The notes under the pieces are model-generated. The model was given only the letters and a program-made list of their open reading frames with translations, did not search any database and had not been told where the DNA came from. From Cinclus cinclus (Eukaryota > Chordata > Aves > Passeriformes > Cinclidae), in contig NC_085059.1 in the NCBI RefSeq assembly GCF_963662255.1, positions 7,845,234-7,909,233 on the forward strand: 64,000 nucleotides of DNA, given 5' to 3'. Below, one piece after another: positions 1-13,370 of this stretch. The first letter of the stretch is position 1; each line of letters opens with the position of its first letter. The position numbers were made by a program, and so were the translations under genes.

Positions 1-3000
1 TTATTTGACTGAATTATAACCTGCCTTCAGCTTTTAACTTTTAGTCCTAACTAAATAATTAGCTATTTTCATTGGCCAGTGAGTTGTATTATGAACGGAT
101 CTGTCGGCACTAATCCAGATGATTACTGGTCCTGAACTTTGCTACAGACAAAGCACACGCCTTTAACCCAGGGATTCTTTCCTTCCAGCAATGACTGCTG
201 TTTGCACACTGCACGTACAATCCCAAGCATGCAAAGGCAGTGACCTGGCACATCCAGCAGCTGCAGGGCTACAGCAAGAGCACTGCAGAGCCACCAGCTC
301 CATTGCTGGAGCTCACTGCTCGTGCCAGGCATCGGAGGAGCTGTGGAGGAAGAACTATGATCTCCTCCCGTGCACCTCTTTTCCTTCCCTACCTTGCAGT
401 GTTTTCCATGCAGTCACAACACGCTGCTCTTTGATTTTGTTTTCCTGGTCCCTGTGTGCCCACGTTGAACATCAAGATTTCAGCCTGTTGCACTCAGCAG
501 TGGTGCTGGCAGGCACGGGCTGTTCCAAGGCTCTCTTCCCACCTCAGCACCACAACTCCTTGCCTAACATAAACTGCTTCTCTATTTCATCTACACTTCC
601 CTCTGTTTCAGTGGTTTAAAATTTCAGTAACAGTGTTTTAATTTAGACTCTTTTCCCTTCTTCAATGAACAGAGAAGATTAGCATTATGTGCCAATAAAC
701 AGGTTATAGATTCTGTTTCAAACTTTCTGCTGTTTGAAACTCCATCTCTGTTCTACGAAACTCCACTGGAACAACAGGGCCAGTTGTTGCACTTCTGTTG
801 TCCCTTCCCTCTCACTTCTGAAGGACTGCCAGCACTGACTTTATTGGTTTATAACCGAGGGACATGCAAGTGTGCCAAAGAGTGAGTCAAGCTCCTACCA
901 TCACTCTGCATTATGTTTAACTGGTGGCAGTGTGCAATTTTCTGAAGAGGAATTATCAAGATATCTCAATCAGAACAACAATTTTGTCAATAATATTTTG
1001 TTTATGGAAAAATGTTCACCCTGATTTCCACAAACTGACTTTAAAAATAATGATTTTCCCCTACTAGATCAAATACTCTGCATGAGAACCAGTTGTAATT
1101 AAAAAAATACTGCACTTGTCTGTCACTTAGTTCTGCACAAATTCTCAGCCTAACCCCAAAATCTTTGTGAGGCAATTTTTTAAAGAGATAATAGAGCAAA
1201 TACTACAAAATCAGACCAAAATTCAGTTGTTTGAAAGAGACTTACAGTGTAGGCTGTGTTATTTGACTGTTTTTAACACACAGGTAGTCTCAATTGCTAA
1301 GTGCCTTTACTTGCTTCATAAGTGCCTTGCAGATCAGGTGAAATGACAAATTCACATTTCACTGATAAATGTCAAGTATGCCTAGGCAACATACAATTAC
1401 ATTTTTTTTTTATTTATCATCATCATCATCATCATTATTATTTTTAAGTTTGTGGACTCCAATTATAGAACTGCTTGGATTTAGCAAGAGGGAGATTAGA
1501 TTGGATTATTCATTAATCCTCCCACTAGTTCACACTTTTCAGCCTACCAACATTTTGCAAAGAAGCATTTTAGGTTAGTTCACATAATTCCCTTTTGGTT
1601 ATATGGGATTCACAAGCAGCTCTGAACCTAAAATCTTTGAAAGGGAGTATAGAGTATGTAAGGATAGCACTGGGAATGGGAAAAAAACCCACCCCTCCTC
1701 TCTGCTGCTTACAGGATGCCTTGGATGAGAGCTTGTCCATTCTCCTCCCAGACTCTTCACCCATGATGTGAATACTGACAGCAGCACTGTCTGGTGCTGT
1801 TGGATGTCTCTTGCCTGTGGCCTTGCAGTCACTGTCTTATCAGAAAAAAATGTGTTCTAAATTACCGGTGTGATGGGGCACAGGAGCTAAGCTGGCTGGT
1901 GGCTTCAGGTGGCTTAAGCCACCATGACAGGCTCTGGATACTCAGATTTATCCATCACTTTCAGACTGATGAACTCTGATTTGGCTGAGCATATTAAAGC
2001 TTGCCAGCACCTCTATTTAAATTTCAGATTTGTGGTTCTCAAAGGCATTGCTTGTTCTATTTTCTTTTTTGTTATCTCTTTAAAGACTTCAGAACAGTGA
2101 ACAGGCATACATGTCACAAAACTACCCTTGGTTTTAAGTCCTTCTACAATTTACTTTTGGTGTGGAAACAGAACACAAATCAAGTTCTATAGGGCTTTGG
2201 GGTCTTTTTTGCAGTTTCTTTTGTTTGGTTATTAATTTTAAACTGGGAATTTGGTGAACAATGTGCATGGATATAGAATCAAGGAGAGAACCATTTCATC
2301 CTTGAACAGGAAAGCCTGAGGAGAGAACCCTCCATCCAAAAAAGGGTGAATAATCCCAAAGTTTTCAAGGATTTCTGACCTGGAAAGCCACAGCAGAAAT
2401 CTATAGCTAAAATAACCAGAAGTGTACAGTTGAGATTAACTATGGTCATCTAAATTATTTTAGGGATAACTTTAAGAAGTCCAAAGTAGGAACCCAGAAA
2501 TCAAGCCATTCAAATTCAAATATGTTCTCTGTAGGGGAAAAAGATACTTCTTTAGTTTAAATATTTTTTGGTAAAAATCAAGCACGAAACTAGTGATATT
2601 CCTGTTGATCCTTCTTAATATTATTTATATGTAAGAACATGTTTGAAGATGAGCTTGGCAGTGAAGTTGTTTTCCAAATTAAATATAGGATAACATGCAC
2701 AGAACACACAGAGCACAGGCTCACCCAGGTCAACACTGCCCTGCCCACGTGCACATCAGAGCTGCCAGGGGGGTTTGCAGGCTGGGGCTGCAGTGGCTGT
2801 GCCTCCACCTCACACCGTTCCCTGGACCAGTCACATCCTGCCAGAATTAGTAAAGCCTGACTTGAGAGCACTGGTGGCAGAAAACTTGTGAACAGGAAAT
2901 GGAAATGAACACCATGAGGCATATGGGCTCTCCTAACTAACCCACTGGAGCTAAAGGAAAATGAGAAAAAAAAATTGTCATTTGATTTCCATTTCACCTA

Positions 3001-4132
3001 AAATTATGGGGTTTAACTTTTGACCTGTTTAACAATCCTTGCCTCTTCAGAGTCCCACTGCAGGCACAACAAATAGCAAAATGGATAATGCTGCTCAAAA
3101 CTTGTTTCTGTTGCAGACTAATGCCACCGTTTTTTGTGGTTTTTTTAATCAGCTTTGAACATTCCTGTTATCAGGAAATGCCCTTTTCAGAGGGGAAAAA
3201 GAAACCCACACCAGTCTGCTCTCATGAATGCCTCAAGCCTTCAAAATTAGCAGTGAGAATCCTGTGGATACTGTATACTCCTGTCTTAAGAGCAGATGTG
3301 GCACTGTATAGTTTTGGTATTAAGTACCGTCAAGGTTCCTTTCAAGCAAAGAACTATTTATCTACTTAACACAGAACATAACTAACTTTTGTAAGTTTCA
3401 TATATTACATTTATTTCAAAATGCTTGGCATTATTAATCCTTTTTATATTGTTAATATAAAGATTCTGCTTCAAAACCCCAGAAAGTTTATTTTTTTCCT
3501 CTCCTTTTTGCATTGCATGCACTGATGAACTAGCCTGCTCAGCAAGCATTTAACAGATTAGACACTTGAACATGGTTTCAGGCAATGCTCTCTCATGTTT
3601 CTGCGTATTGCCTGATAAACACTTCAAAGTAAACCGCTCATAAATATGAAATGAAAAGCCAAGAAGTCGTTATGCACAGCTTTGAGATACAAATCTCTTT
3701 ATTCCCCTCTGAAGTGGAATTTGATTGACATAATGAGTCATAGATCCTGTCCAGGGACTCACTTGCCTTATCCCCTTTTCCTCAGGAGACAGGGAGTCTT
3801 TAAAGAAATCCACTTCAGAACTTTCTGATAGACAGCTCCAGGAAAGTTGAACACTACACAAATGTATTATTTTGCATTAAAACCTACCTTAACAATTGTG
3901 ACATGTGTCAAAGATTGACTCCAAAGCCCCAGCATCCAACCCTGTTACAGGAGGCCAAATCCAAGATGTCCAGTCTATCTCATTATCATGGACACAATGA
4001 CATAGGCACACAAAGTCCTGTGCTCATCCCCAGGGCCCCTCTATGAACCTGGGCTGCAGGAGCTCCATCCCCACCCAGGCAGGAACAGCTGTGTCCTGGT
4101 GAAGCTTCAGGAGGAACAGGTGAGCCCTTGTG
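1..4132 (-). other. TENM2 intron, distal part; no gene seen
   Basis: AT-rich sequence downstream of the TENM2 exon in the gene's direction. The open frames here (for example 191-619 plus and 2590-2997 minus) have no recognisable domain and look like chance. A short ATC/ATT microsatellite sits near 1416-1440. Modestly GC-richer patches at about 180-540 and 2690-2880 could be worn transposon remains, but I could not name a family. Confidence 0.6.
1416..1442. repeat. Short ATC/ATT trinucleotide microsatellite
   Basis: About six ATC units followed by ATT units, just after a T-rich run. It is too short to be more than a simple repeat. Confidence 0.85.
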
Positions 4133-4138
4133 CCTTGG

Positions 4139-4754
4139 TGTTGGGGAAGATGAAACAGGAGAACCTTATAAATATGATTGGCTGGTAAAAGATTTTGAAA
4201 CTATGGAAACTATAAGCAAGATTGAAATAAAAGCCATCTTTGAGATACCAAACCTTAGTTACCGAACAACTGGAAAATAATAGTATGGCCAGCTGAAAGT
4301 AATCCCCTCTGGATTGAACAATTCCCTCTGCTTGCAGACAGCTCCAAGGGTCAGAGCAGACCCTACCAGCTTGGCAGATGGGGTCCAAAGAGTAGTTTTT
4401 AGGGTTTAAAATGTAACACCATATGGTAATGTAATGATTCTCACAAGCTGCATGTAAATGCTATAGGATTTGTGTCTTGTATTAGATTGGTTAGTGAAAA
4501 TTAGAATATTCAACACAGAAAAAGATTTACTGTATTGTAACAGGAACCTCACTCTCTTACCTCTTACATTTTACTCTCTTACCCTTCCTTTTACTATTGC
4601 TCTTACTCTTACTCTCTTGCTCTTTGGGGCCTGCTCTGAGCTGTGGCTGGCAGCTCCAAGCAGGGCCCTTGCCCTTTGCAATAAACCACAAATTCCAAGA
4701 CCTGGCTTCAGAGATCTCTTGTCTCCATCCGTCCTGCCCACCGTCGCTTCTACA
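4139..4754 (+). mobile_element. Solo LTR of an endogenous retrovirus (class II/ERVK-like), plus orientation
   Basis: A 616-bp element starts TGTTGGGG and ends TTCTACA, with the TG...CA termini of a retroviral LTR. It is flanked on both sides by the identical 6-bp direct repeat CCTTGG (4133-4138 and 4755-4760), a target-site duplication. A polyadenylation signal AATAAA lies at 4680-4685, in the right place for the R region, followed by a short U5-like tail. No gag, pol or env sequence adjoins it, so it is a solo LTR left by recombination between two LTRs. Six-base duplications are typical of class II (beta/alpha-like) retroviruses, hence the class call. I see no convincing TATA box near the expected start site. 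It lies antisense to TENM2. Confidence 0.88.
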
Positions 4755-4784
4755 CCTTGGGCAGCTCCACCTCCAAGAGTGGCA

Positions 4785-4924
4785 CCTTCCCTTCCCTTCC
4801 CTTCCCTTCCCTTCCCTTCCCTTCCCTTCCCTTCCCTTCCCTTCCCTTCCCTTCCCTTCCCTTCCCTTCCCTTCCCTTCCCTTCCCTTTCCTCCCCTCCC
4901 CTCCCCTCCCCTCCCCTCCCCTCC
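4785..4924. repeat. CTTCC pentanucleotide satellite grading into CTCCC
   Basis: About 106 bases of nearly perfect (CTTCC)n (4785-4890) change into (CTCCC)n (4891-4924). One strand is all pyrimidine and the other all purine. The repeat opens every frame, producing Ser-Leu-Pro-Phe-Pro-like frames on the plus strand and Gly-Lys-Glu-Arg-like frames on the minus strand, none of which is a gene. It begins 25 bases after the LTR's flanking duplication. Confidence 0.97.
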
Positions 4925-6967
4925 TGCAGTTCTGGCACAGCCCCTCCTGCCCAGCTCTGTCCCCTGGACATGTCACACCCTGGGGCCAGAGCACAGGGGG
5001 CTGCCAGGGATGCTCCCACCTGAGGAGTTCCACATTGCTGTGACCCTCATTAGAAGGCAGATTTATCAGGTACAGACCCCCACAGTCATTTCCTACAGTT
5101 CACAGGTCTGTGCTGTGAAGGAAATTAAGACTTTCATGTGAGAAGGAGCAGTTAAAACCATCTAGCCTGAAAAACCTCTGAAATGCTAATTTGGATATTG
5201 CTGTTAATAAATGACACCCATATGAAAATGACAAAACCTGTGTTATTGTTGGTCATTGCTATTCCACAAAATGCCTGTTCCAATAAGAGTCGAGCTTTAA
5301 GCCACCACAGTGAAAATGCTGATCAGTAGTGCCATAAACAAAATTATAGTGCAATAAATTGCTACCCTACAATGTTATATTCACAACCTGCATTTGTAGT
5401 ATTTGTGGAGGTTTTCAGAAGGAATCCTGAAAATATCTGCCTTAATTAAGATGCAACTTCTGGCACTTGATTTGCTAGCCATGCTGTATGCATTAAATTA
5501 TCCATTGTTACTGGCTTTTGTTAGTCTCTACTCCCTATGAAATAATCATACAGAAAGTACACAAGATCCACCACTCACAACTTGGCTTTCTTTTGTTAGT
5601 GGTAGTGCTATTATTAGTGTTATACATGAGCCATTCACATGATTTATACAATAACACATGTATCATTAAGATTTAAAAGGCAACAGTAAAAAGTAAGATT
5701 AATTTGTGGTGTTCAAAATGCACTAATTTTTTTTTTTTTATTTTGCCAATAAAACATGAAAGGCTAATATCTACAAAAAGCGCACAGTAAAACAATGAAA
5801 TGGAGAGAAGGCTAACTATTATGAGGACTGAATTCATATTACATGTAAATAATGAAACATTAAAGTCTCATTTTGCAGCAAAAGGCTGAAAGGGAGATTT
5901 AGAAGCTTAAGATTATGAAAAAAACCACAATGTGGTATTGCCCTCCATCTACAAAGAACATCGCTGCCTCTTCGCAGTACTCAGTCACTGAGATTACTCA
6001 GACATTGTTTTTCCCTCTGAAATGTTTCTTGTTTAAAACTTTTACTGTTGTTACTTATTGTTTGCAAATTACAAACACATTTTGACCCTGCTGTATTGTG
6101 AGCGCTCTTCCTTCTCAGACATGTTAATGGCCTGCACTGGCTTCTCTAATCACTGGTAAGCAATAAAAATTTACATCAAAAGGCAACGTGAATTGCAGCA
6201 AATATTGAGCAAGTGCTTGAAAAAAGAGGTAATAAATAGGCGAGTGCTTGAAAAAGCCCAGAACTAAATCAAAGTTTAAGACTATAAGCAGGCATCCTCC
6301 CATTTTGCAATTTTTGATTATGGATTACCCTATGTAAATTACAAATTTTTGCCCAAACTGCAGTGTTTTGTAACTAGTTTGAATATTTATGAAGATTCAT
6401 TGCCATACAAAGAACTAGGGAATTATGGTCATGTACCTTGGCACATATCTGAAAAAACTGTCACATCCAAGTTAATTTTAACGTATGTATTATTCCAGTG
6501 TAGTGTTGATTGCCAAATGAAAGGCAAATAAGGCATCTAAAATATTCTGAATTACTCATTCTTCACAAGACCTTCTGCAGTGCTCACAATTCCTACACAA
6601 TCAATATTACACATGCCAGTAAAATTACTTTAAAATGAACTAACGCCTAAAGTATTTTTTTTTTAATGATAACTATCTTAGAATAAAACATGTTTCCATA
6701 AAGGAATGTTGTTTTAAGAGATTACACCACAGTTACTGAGCTTTCATTACAAGATGTGAAATGTTTGGATAGGGTTTCAGGCAGTATTAGGTATTCTGAT
6801 AGGTGAACAAGCACAGCTGCCACTCACACCCTTGGCCCTGTCAGTCACTTCAGCACACTGAAACCAAGCTGTTGCTGGGAAAGGAGCTCCTCAGTGATCT
6901 GCAATTGCTGCTTGACCTGCAGCTGAAAAGCAAGTGCTTTGCTCACTAGATCTATTAGCCCTTTGAC
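4925..6967 (-). other. TENM2 intron; no gene seen
   Basis: The first 120 bases are GC-richer and follow the pyrimidine repeat. The rest is ordinary AT-rich intron with an occasional T-run (5728-5740). I saw no recognisable repeat family, RNA gene or conserved coding frame. Confidence 0.6.
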
Positions 6968-7026
6968 TTCATTCATTCATTCATTCATTCATTCATTCAT
7001 TCATTCATTCATTCATTCATTCATTC
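6968..7026. repeat. ATTC tetranucleotide microsatellite
   Basis: About fourteen uninterrupted ATTC units. This is a simple repeat that is likely to vary in length between individuals. Confidence 0.97.
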
Positions 7027-10000
7027 TGTATTCACATAAATACATTGCTAAAGTGAGCTATCAATTTCTTTGGTGAGAGTGCTAAATTCTTGAAGCCTCT
7101 AGAATGACTGTCCATGGAGGTTCCAAAACATAACTGTCTATCTATCATTTGTAGTTAGAAATCTGGCAAGGGCCACTAAGTTGTTGTTTCTTTTACTTTT
7201 TCCCTCTTCAACTTCTCTCCAAGAATAACCTTTTTTCACTGCACCACAGTTTCATGCAACACAGACACTAAACCAATCATCATCTCTATCCATTTTTATT
7301 CAGTCATCTTTGTGCTGGAAGGCTGTTCAACAAATCAACATATTTCGGTTTCTTTTCTGTGCTTCCCAGGTTTGACATCAACACAACACCTGAAAAAACA
7401 GCTTAAACACTGCAGGAGTTAGACAGCCTCAAAGAGAGGAAGAAACCCCAGAACACTTCTGCATACACTGCTGAATTCTCCCCTACATTGCTGGACAGAA
7501 CCAACAGATTTTTTTTAAATTGTCTAAGACATCAGTGTGTAACAAGGAGTCTGGAAAGCATTCTGACAAAAACAATGGGAATCTGACCTAACAGTCCATT
7601 GCGTTTACATGAAAGATGCCATCTTTCTTCCTTCTGTATTCCATTCTGATTATTTCCTTCTGATCTCTGATCCAAGTATAAAAACACTGCACAAAGCAAG
7701 TGTCCAAACTAGAACAGGAAGTTCCCTTCCAATCATGCTGACAATTTTCTTCATTTGTAACCACATAGAGAATATATACAGTCACTTTTGCAAATTAGGG
7801 TTGTGTTAATCAAACAAGGACCCCATAGCTGGACAAAATGGGGTAAATTTTGGGAATGTCTATAAAGGCTTCCTTCCCTGCTTAAGTCTCGTTCTGAGAA
7901 AAGAACAATACCTTTATGAGTAGCATTGTCATCAGTTCTAGCTTTACATGCTGGAACAGTTTAAGTATAAGAGATAGGCCCTTTCTGCTGGTTCACTCAT
8001 CTCAGTTGCTTTGGCTCTAAACACCAAAGAAATACACAAAAAATGCCAATAAACACCACAGAACTCTGCAAAATATGCAAAGGGGAGTATTTCACTTTTG
8101 AAGGTGCTGGTAATGCTGACATTCCTTTTCAGTGCACACAGAACAGTTGAAGCTTAGTCCTAAGAAATGAGCAAGACCATTTTCAACTCATGCATATGCT
8201 TATATTTACAAACAAATTCTTTCCATTTATGCCAATTGCTAAAAAATTAACTTATCTAAAAATTTCTGATTAAAAGTCAAACATTCAACAACGTTGTAAG
8301 TCCAAGCTTATTTGAAAGTTGGCAAACAAATGGAAGGATATGTTTTTTAAGTTAAACTATTTTTTTTAAAAAAAAGTAAAATATAGTTAACTATACATAT
8401 TTCTTTGACTGCCATTTTCAACAGTGACACACATTTTCTAGTAGCCTCAGCTCAGGAAACAATTAGTTGTGGACAGAAGAAGCTTCCTTGGAGGAGCTGC
8501 ACTGCATAGCTGTCTGAGCAATGGCCAAAAACAAGCTCCCCATCACTCGAAGGCTGCCTTCTGACAGCCTGCATTTCAGTGATGGAAAGCATGATCCTTC
8601 CTACACAGTATGCTCTGCACTATGCATTTAGTCCTTGGAGAGCTTTCAGAATGAAAAGACCATAATTATTACTACCATCATTATTATTAATGAAAAATAC
8701 ACATGTAAAATTAGGTTTCAAACACTGTGTTTTATAGCCCCTATTTGTCTCTGTGGACACATGCCATAATGGCTTTAACAGACCTTTAACACTCACTGAC
8801 TAATTAATCTTTACACTCAGGACCCAGCACTGAGTTTTATTCAGTAAGGAGCAGAAAATAGCATCTGTGGATTGAGCTTGCAAGGTCCAGTGCATGAATA
8901 AATTGACAGGCTACAGGAAGAGCTGGCATTAAACAGCTCCTCTCCTCCCCTCAGTACTCCTGTAAGAGCCTTCACCACCCACTGAAGCTTCTCTTCACAA
9001 ACTCCTCACATACAATTCATTTTTATTTCCTGAAGTGACTCTTTTCAACCTTACAGGGACTCAGTCTTCCAAATACATTGACATTGATAGGAAAAAAAAA
9101 AATTACAGGGACTAGATATCACTTTAAAATAGAACCGCATTTCCTACACAACCAAAGTATGCACCAGAAAATTCAGTCTGACTATGGAGAACACAAATGA
9201 ACCATACAAATTAATAGACCTCAGCAATTTGTCAGAAAAACCTTTAGGCTTCCATTTCTAACTGAAACAGGTTCTAAATATGAAAAAGCATAGGAAAAAT
9301 ATTCTGCAAAAAGAAAGCACAAAGAGAAAATACACCACGGAATTTCTTAATAGAATAAATTGAATCTTTTCTCCTTTTAAAAGAATTTTAAAGGCATTGT
9401 AAAAGAATAAGCATATAGGGGTAAATTTCCTTCAGCTCATTTGCATGATATGGTTACAGTCAATACAGCCTACCCAGAGTCCTGCCTTACTTTAGCCATA
9501 AAGCCAGGCAAGCAGAACACCATCTTCAGTTACAAAAAAATAAAGCATTATGTGTTTACCAGTCAAGTCTCAGTAGTAGAGATTTCACCAAGATGACATT
9601 ACCAAGTATTCTGATTTTTTTTCTTTTTTCCCAGTATAGGTAAATCCTGACAACACTATGAAATTCCAGATCATGGTATCTGATTCATTCTATGAAGCAA
9701 ACTTAAAGAAAAGCTTAATCCATTTCTTCTATAGGTAAAATGACATTAGGAACCAAGTCTTGTGGGCTGCTGCACAGTAAGCAGCACTCATTTTGAGAGT
9801 CAAAAAAGCCTCCCTAGACTGTAGCTTTAGCCAGGAAGGTCACAGATCAGTTATGGTGTACTTCTTATAACAAAGCATTTATTTCTCTGTATGCCTGTAG
9901 AGATAATACTTGTCAGATTAGCTCTTTTTCTTTGAAATTCCTCACCACTGGTTTAGCGAGTCTGTGTTTCCCAGCAGAGGGTTATTAATTAAAGTCCAGT

Positions 10001-12628
10001 AGGACTCAAATCTGAGCTTATTAATGGTTGGATGGACCCAAGTAAAAACACATCTGCTCCCACACCTCAACCTCCTCTCCTTACTCCCCTTGTTTTCCCT
10101 CACTTGTTGAAGCACATTTTCAGTCTCCCACCATAAATTCCACAAAATCCTCCCTATCAATGAGCCATATCCTACTCTCAAGCCACCTCTAAGTGATTTC
10201 TCAAGCTTAAAGAAAGGACAGGGAGGTGAATCAACTAGGAAACAAAATCCTCATCTGCCAGTGTTTGATCAGTTATAGCTTATGGTTTTATCTCCCCAAG
10301 CATTTTCCCATTATAAAAAAACCCAAAGGTTTGCAATGCTCTATGTATCAGTACATGTAAAAAAAAAGACTTCAGAATTTAATAGGATTTTATAAGGACT
10401 CAGGTTTGTGAATTATAGTTATAAAAAAAAAAAATCTAATGTAATTTCTGTTTGATTTGAATCCATTTACATATGACAATATCTGCTATAACCTGACAGG
10501 AACAGTCCAGCTGAAATTGCACGGACATGAAACCAAGAATTTCCCTTCCCACTTAACCTGCAATCTTCTCAAGTGGGGGAGGAAAGCTACCAAGCACTGT
10601 GTAAACCTTCCCTCCTGCTTTAGAATTAAAAGAAACCCTGGTATGAAAAAATATCCATTAAGTTTTACTTAAGATTAAGTTTTATTTAAGATTAAGTTTT
10701 ACTCAGATTAACCATTTACTCAAAGGTCATATTTAGGTTGAATTCTAAAGCAGCAGCAGCAGCACAGTATGCATCCATTTTAAAGGCAACATGGTGTAGA
10801 AACAGTCCCTTTGTGAACAGCTACATCACCATCAGCACTGAAACAGCCCTTGCCCCGTGCATCAGAAAACTAAACACAAGGAAAACACAATTCCACCATA
10901 AGAAACGCTGGAACAAACCAGCTGTGTAATTCCAGTCTTTTGGTCCAGTTCAGCAGAAACATAAAAAACGAGCCACAACATACCACTTACAAGATCCCAC
11001 ACATAATGAAGGGGATGGTTCAAGACAGAAAAGGGAGACAGGTCAGTATTAAAACATAAACTTGACTTCTGCACACTCCTACCACTGCCTGAGCTTCCGT
11101 GGGACACAGTTACCTGGCTGGGAAAGAACAACCTAATGGCTGCTGTGAACCTACAACTGCATTACACACGGTCCTGTAGGATTGGATCAGATGTTCCTTG
11201 ATTCCTTCTGCTTCATGTACAGGAACTGAAAAGAGACAGCGACCTTTTGGACCTAAATTTGTTAAAGGCACTCCAAACTGAAAGAGTAACAAGCTTTTTT
11301 TTCAGGTTAGGAGGGGAATTTTTGGCAAGTTACAATGTAACGGGCATGACAAAGAAGTTGGCTTAGATTTCTTGGTTTTGTTACATATGTTCTGAATAGG
11401 AAAAAAAATCATTAAATGCCACACAAAATGTGTCAGAACATATACCCTTCATAGAGCACTGCCATTAAGGTGATAACATATTGAACATTTAGTTACTCAG
11501 AATATATTTAATTGTTATTTGCAAGCACCTGAACAAATATTTGCCCCCATCCTGTGACACCAATGTTCTGAAGCTGAACATCATCTGCAACCATGATTGC
11601 TACTGGGAATGGGAGCCTGACTTCTGAACTGGGATCTTTGTAAACCTGAATTACATGTGTTGGTGTCTGGGTAAGAATGTAACTGCACAGACCTCAAAAA
11701 CTGGAAAAATTGAAGATTAAACTACTAAGTATACCTACACAAATGCCAAATTTTAGAAATGCAATAGCTTTTACTTTGATCTAATGGCTTCCAAAAATCA
11801 ACTAATGAAACTGAAGTAAGGTCACTACAGTAATGACTAAGAGTGAATTAATGCAGTTTAGCTACTATTTTAAACCCATATGATCTTTTTTCCCTCAGTG
11901 CCTTCATTTAGATACACCTATACTTGAATTTTCTTGGTGGCACTGATAATTACAAGCACAGTCCCCATGTAAAAGATTTAGACTTTTACAAACATATTTT
12001 TAAATTATTTAAAATTTAATCAGATTATGTATGAAAGGGGTTGTTTTGTTTAACCATGAACATTTCAAATTGCCTGGATTTTAAAATACTTCTTGCATGC
12101 ATTTTGTCTAAAGCTCCATGAATTCTAAAGACTTTATCCTGTCCTGCAGAGTTACCTGAGGGTAACTCATATTTTCTTACATTCTCAATATAAATGGAAG
12201 GATAAGGAAACTCCTCTCCACAGACAGGTCAGGCTGGCCACCACGTATATAATCCATACATGCATATTTAGCTCGTACTTAAACTAAATCATGCTTTGTG
12301 AATATATTGAAGTATCACACATAGAAGAGATTCCTACCATTACCCTCCGTGTTACAGATCAGAAGAGAGGATTTTTGACCAAAGGACAGCAATGAACGCA
12401 AACCTTGTATTTACATTTATGTACATCACTTTGCATTTTAAATTCAAGGTTGGCTCCATAATATTCTAAAAGGAACATTTAGTTTTGACAGGTAGATGTA
12501 CTCTGAATTTCAGGAAACCAGAAATTCATCTTGTTACAGCTTTTTTATTTAATGCAATGAAAGCTTTACAGTGCTTACTTAGAAGTATATTATAATCTGA
12601 ATAAACCCATCTAGAAGACTTAGTTACT

Positions 12629-12630
<2 letters not shown>
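7027..12630 (-). other. TENM2 intron; no gene seen
   Basis: AT-rich single-copy-looking sequence. Small items: T8A8 (8360-8375) and three 16-17 bp tandem units at 10657-10706. Open frames are short and unrelated to any family I recognise. Confidence 0.6.
10657..10706. repeat. Three tandem 16-17 bp units (ATTAAGTTTTACTTAAG type)
   Basis: Units at 10657-10673, 10674-10690 and 10691-10706 differ by one substitution or a single-base loss. This is a short minisatellite-like duplication. Confidence 0.9.

Positions 12631-12659
<29 letters not shown>
12631..12659. repeat. T29 homopolymer (an A-tract on the minus strand)
   Basis: Twenty-nine consecutive T on the plus strand. On the minus strand it follows the older unidentified sequence at 12660-13700, so it may be the 3' tail of a retroposed transcript. 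It may also be a simple expanded T-tract. Confidence 0.95.
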
Positions 12660-12873
12660 GGCTAAACACTATAAAAATTGCTCATGGGACTGCAAAATAT
12701 ACTGGTACAAGCAATCTAAGAAAGAATCAAGTGGCTGCAACAGCACACTCTAAATACAATTTTTCTTGTGCACTTGAACCATGAAAGAACTCATCAACTA
12801 TTACAACAAAAATTCTTCTGATACAGGCCAAGAGTGGCTGCAAATCTTGTGACAGACCTTCCCAGCGTGAAGG
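12660..12873 (-). other. Older unidentified sequence, 3' part (after the inserted LTR, minus strand)
   Basis: Lies between the LTR and the 29-nt A-tract when read on the minus strand. It is interrupted by stops in all frames I followed and lacks AATAAA close to the tract. With 13371-13700 it would form one continuous sequence if the LTR and one duplication copy were absent. A retrocopied 3' untranslated region is one explanation; plain intron next to a T-run is the other. Confidence 0.35.
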
Positions 12874-13364
12874 TGCAACTTTTCCTTGTGTTCCCTGCCC
12901 AGTTGTCGTTGTTGGGCAGGGGACAGTGACAAGGTTTGTGAGTGCTGGCCTTTCAGGCACTCAGCTTCATGGTTTCTCACAGAAACCTGCAGTTTCCAGA
13001 AGCATAAAAAGACCAGGAGAGCAGCTCAGACTTTTACCACAGGCTTTATTATTGTCCCTGAAGGGATCAGGCTACAAATCCAAAGATGGGGGATCACACG
13101 TGTACTTTTATAGGGTTTGGGGGGATCACAAGTAAACCAATGGAAAACAGGGTTAACACATTTTGGCCAACTACATTATCTTTCTTTGTTTGGGACAACC
13201 AATTATAAAGAACCAAACCTAACCAATAATATTCTAAAAAGATAAAAAGAAGACCTTGCATCTTTCTAGCATGAGTCATTCTAAACAAGTAGTTTTTCTC
13301 ATCTCAAAGGAGATTCCAGGGGGCTGTCACAGGACTAATTGCAGAGGGATTCATCTCCTCTATA
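12874..13364 (-). mobile_element. Solo LTR, class II/ERVK-like, minus orientation (copy 1 of a pair)
   Basis: A 491-bp element read on the minus strand. It is flanked by the identical 6-bp repeat TGAAGG at 12868-12873 and 13365-13370. Its sequence matches the LTR at 18582-19070 end to end, roughly nine bases in ten by eye. In order it shows an inverted CCAAT (ATTGG), a TATA box (TATAAAAG, 13105-13112), a polyadenylation signal (AATAAA, 13045-13050) and a U5 with the CCCAACAACGACAACTGGGCA stem-like segment. The 5' terminal TG has decayed to TA; the 3' end is intact as CA. No internal viral genes adjoin it, so it is a solo LTR. It is in the same orientation as TENM2. Confidence 0.92.
13105..13112 (-). 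promoter_or_regulatory. LTR TATA box (copy 1)
   Basis: TATAAAAG on the minus strand, identical in context to the copy at 18832-18839 and followed about 55 bases later by AATAAA. That spacing matches a U3 promoter with a short R region. Whether it is active is unknown. Confidence 0.65.
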
Positions 13365-13370
13365 TGAAGG

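Noticed and set aside
4470..5141. Several long open frames (up to 223 codons) on both strands
   Set aside because: They are created by the CTTCC/CTCCC satellite, which lacks stops in every frame, plus LTR sequence. No domain or exon structure.
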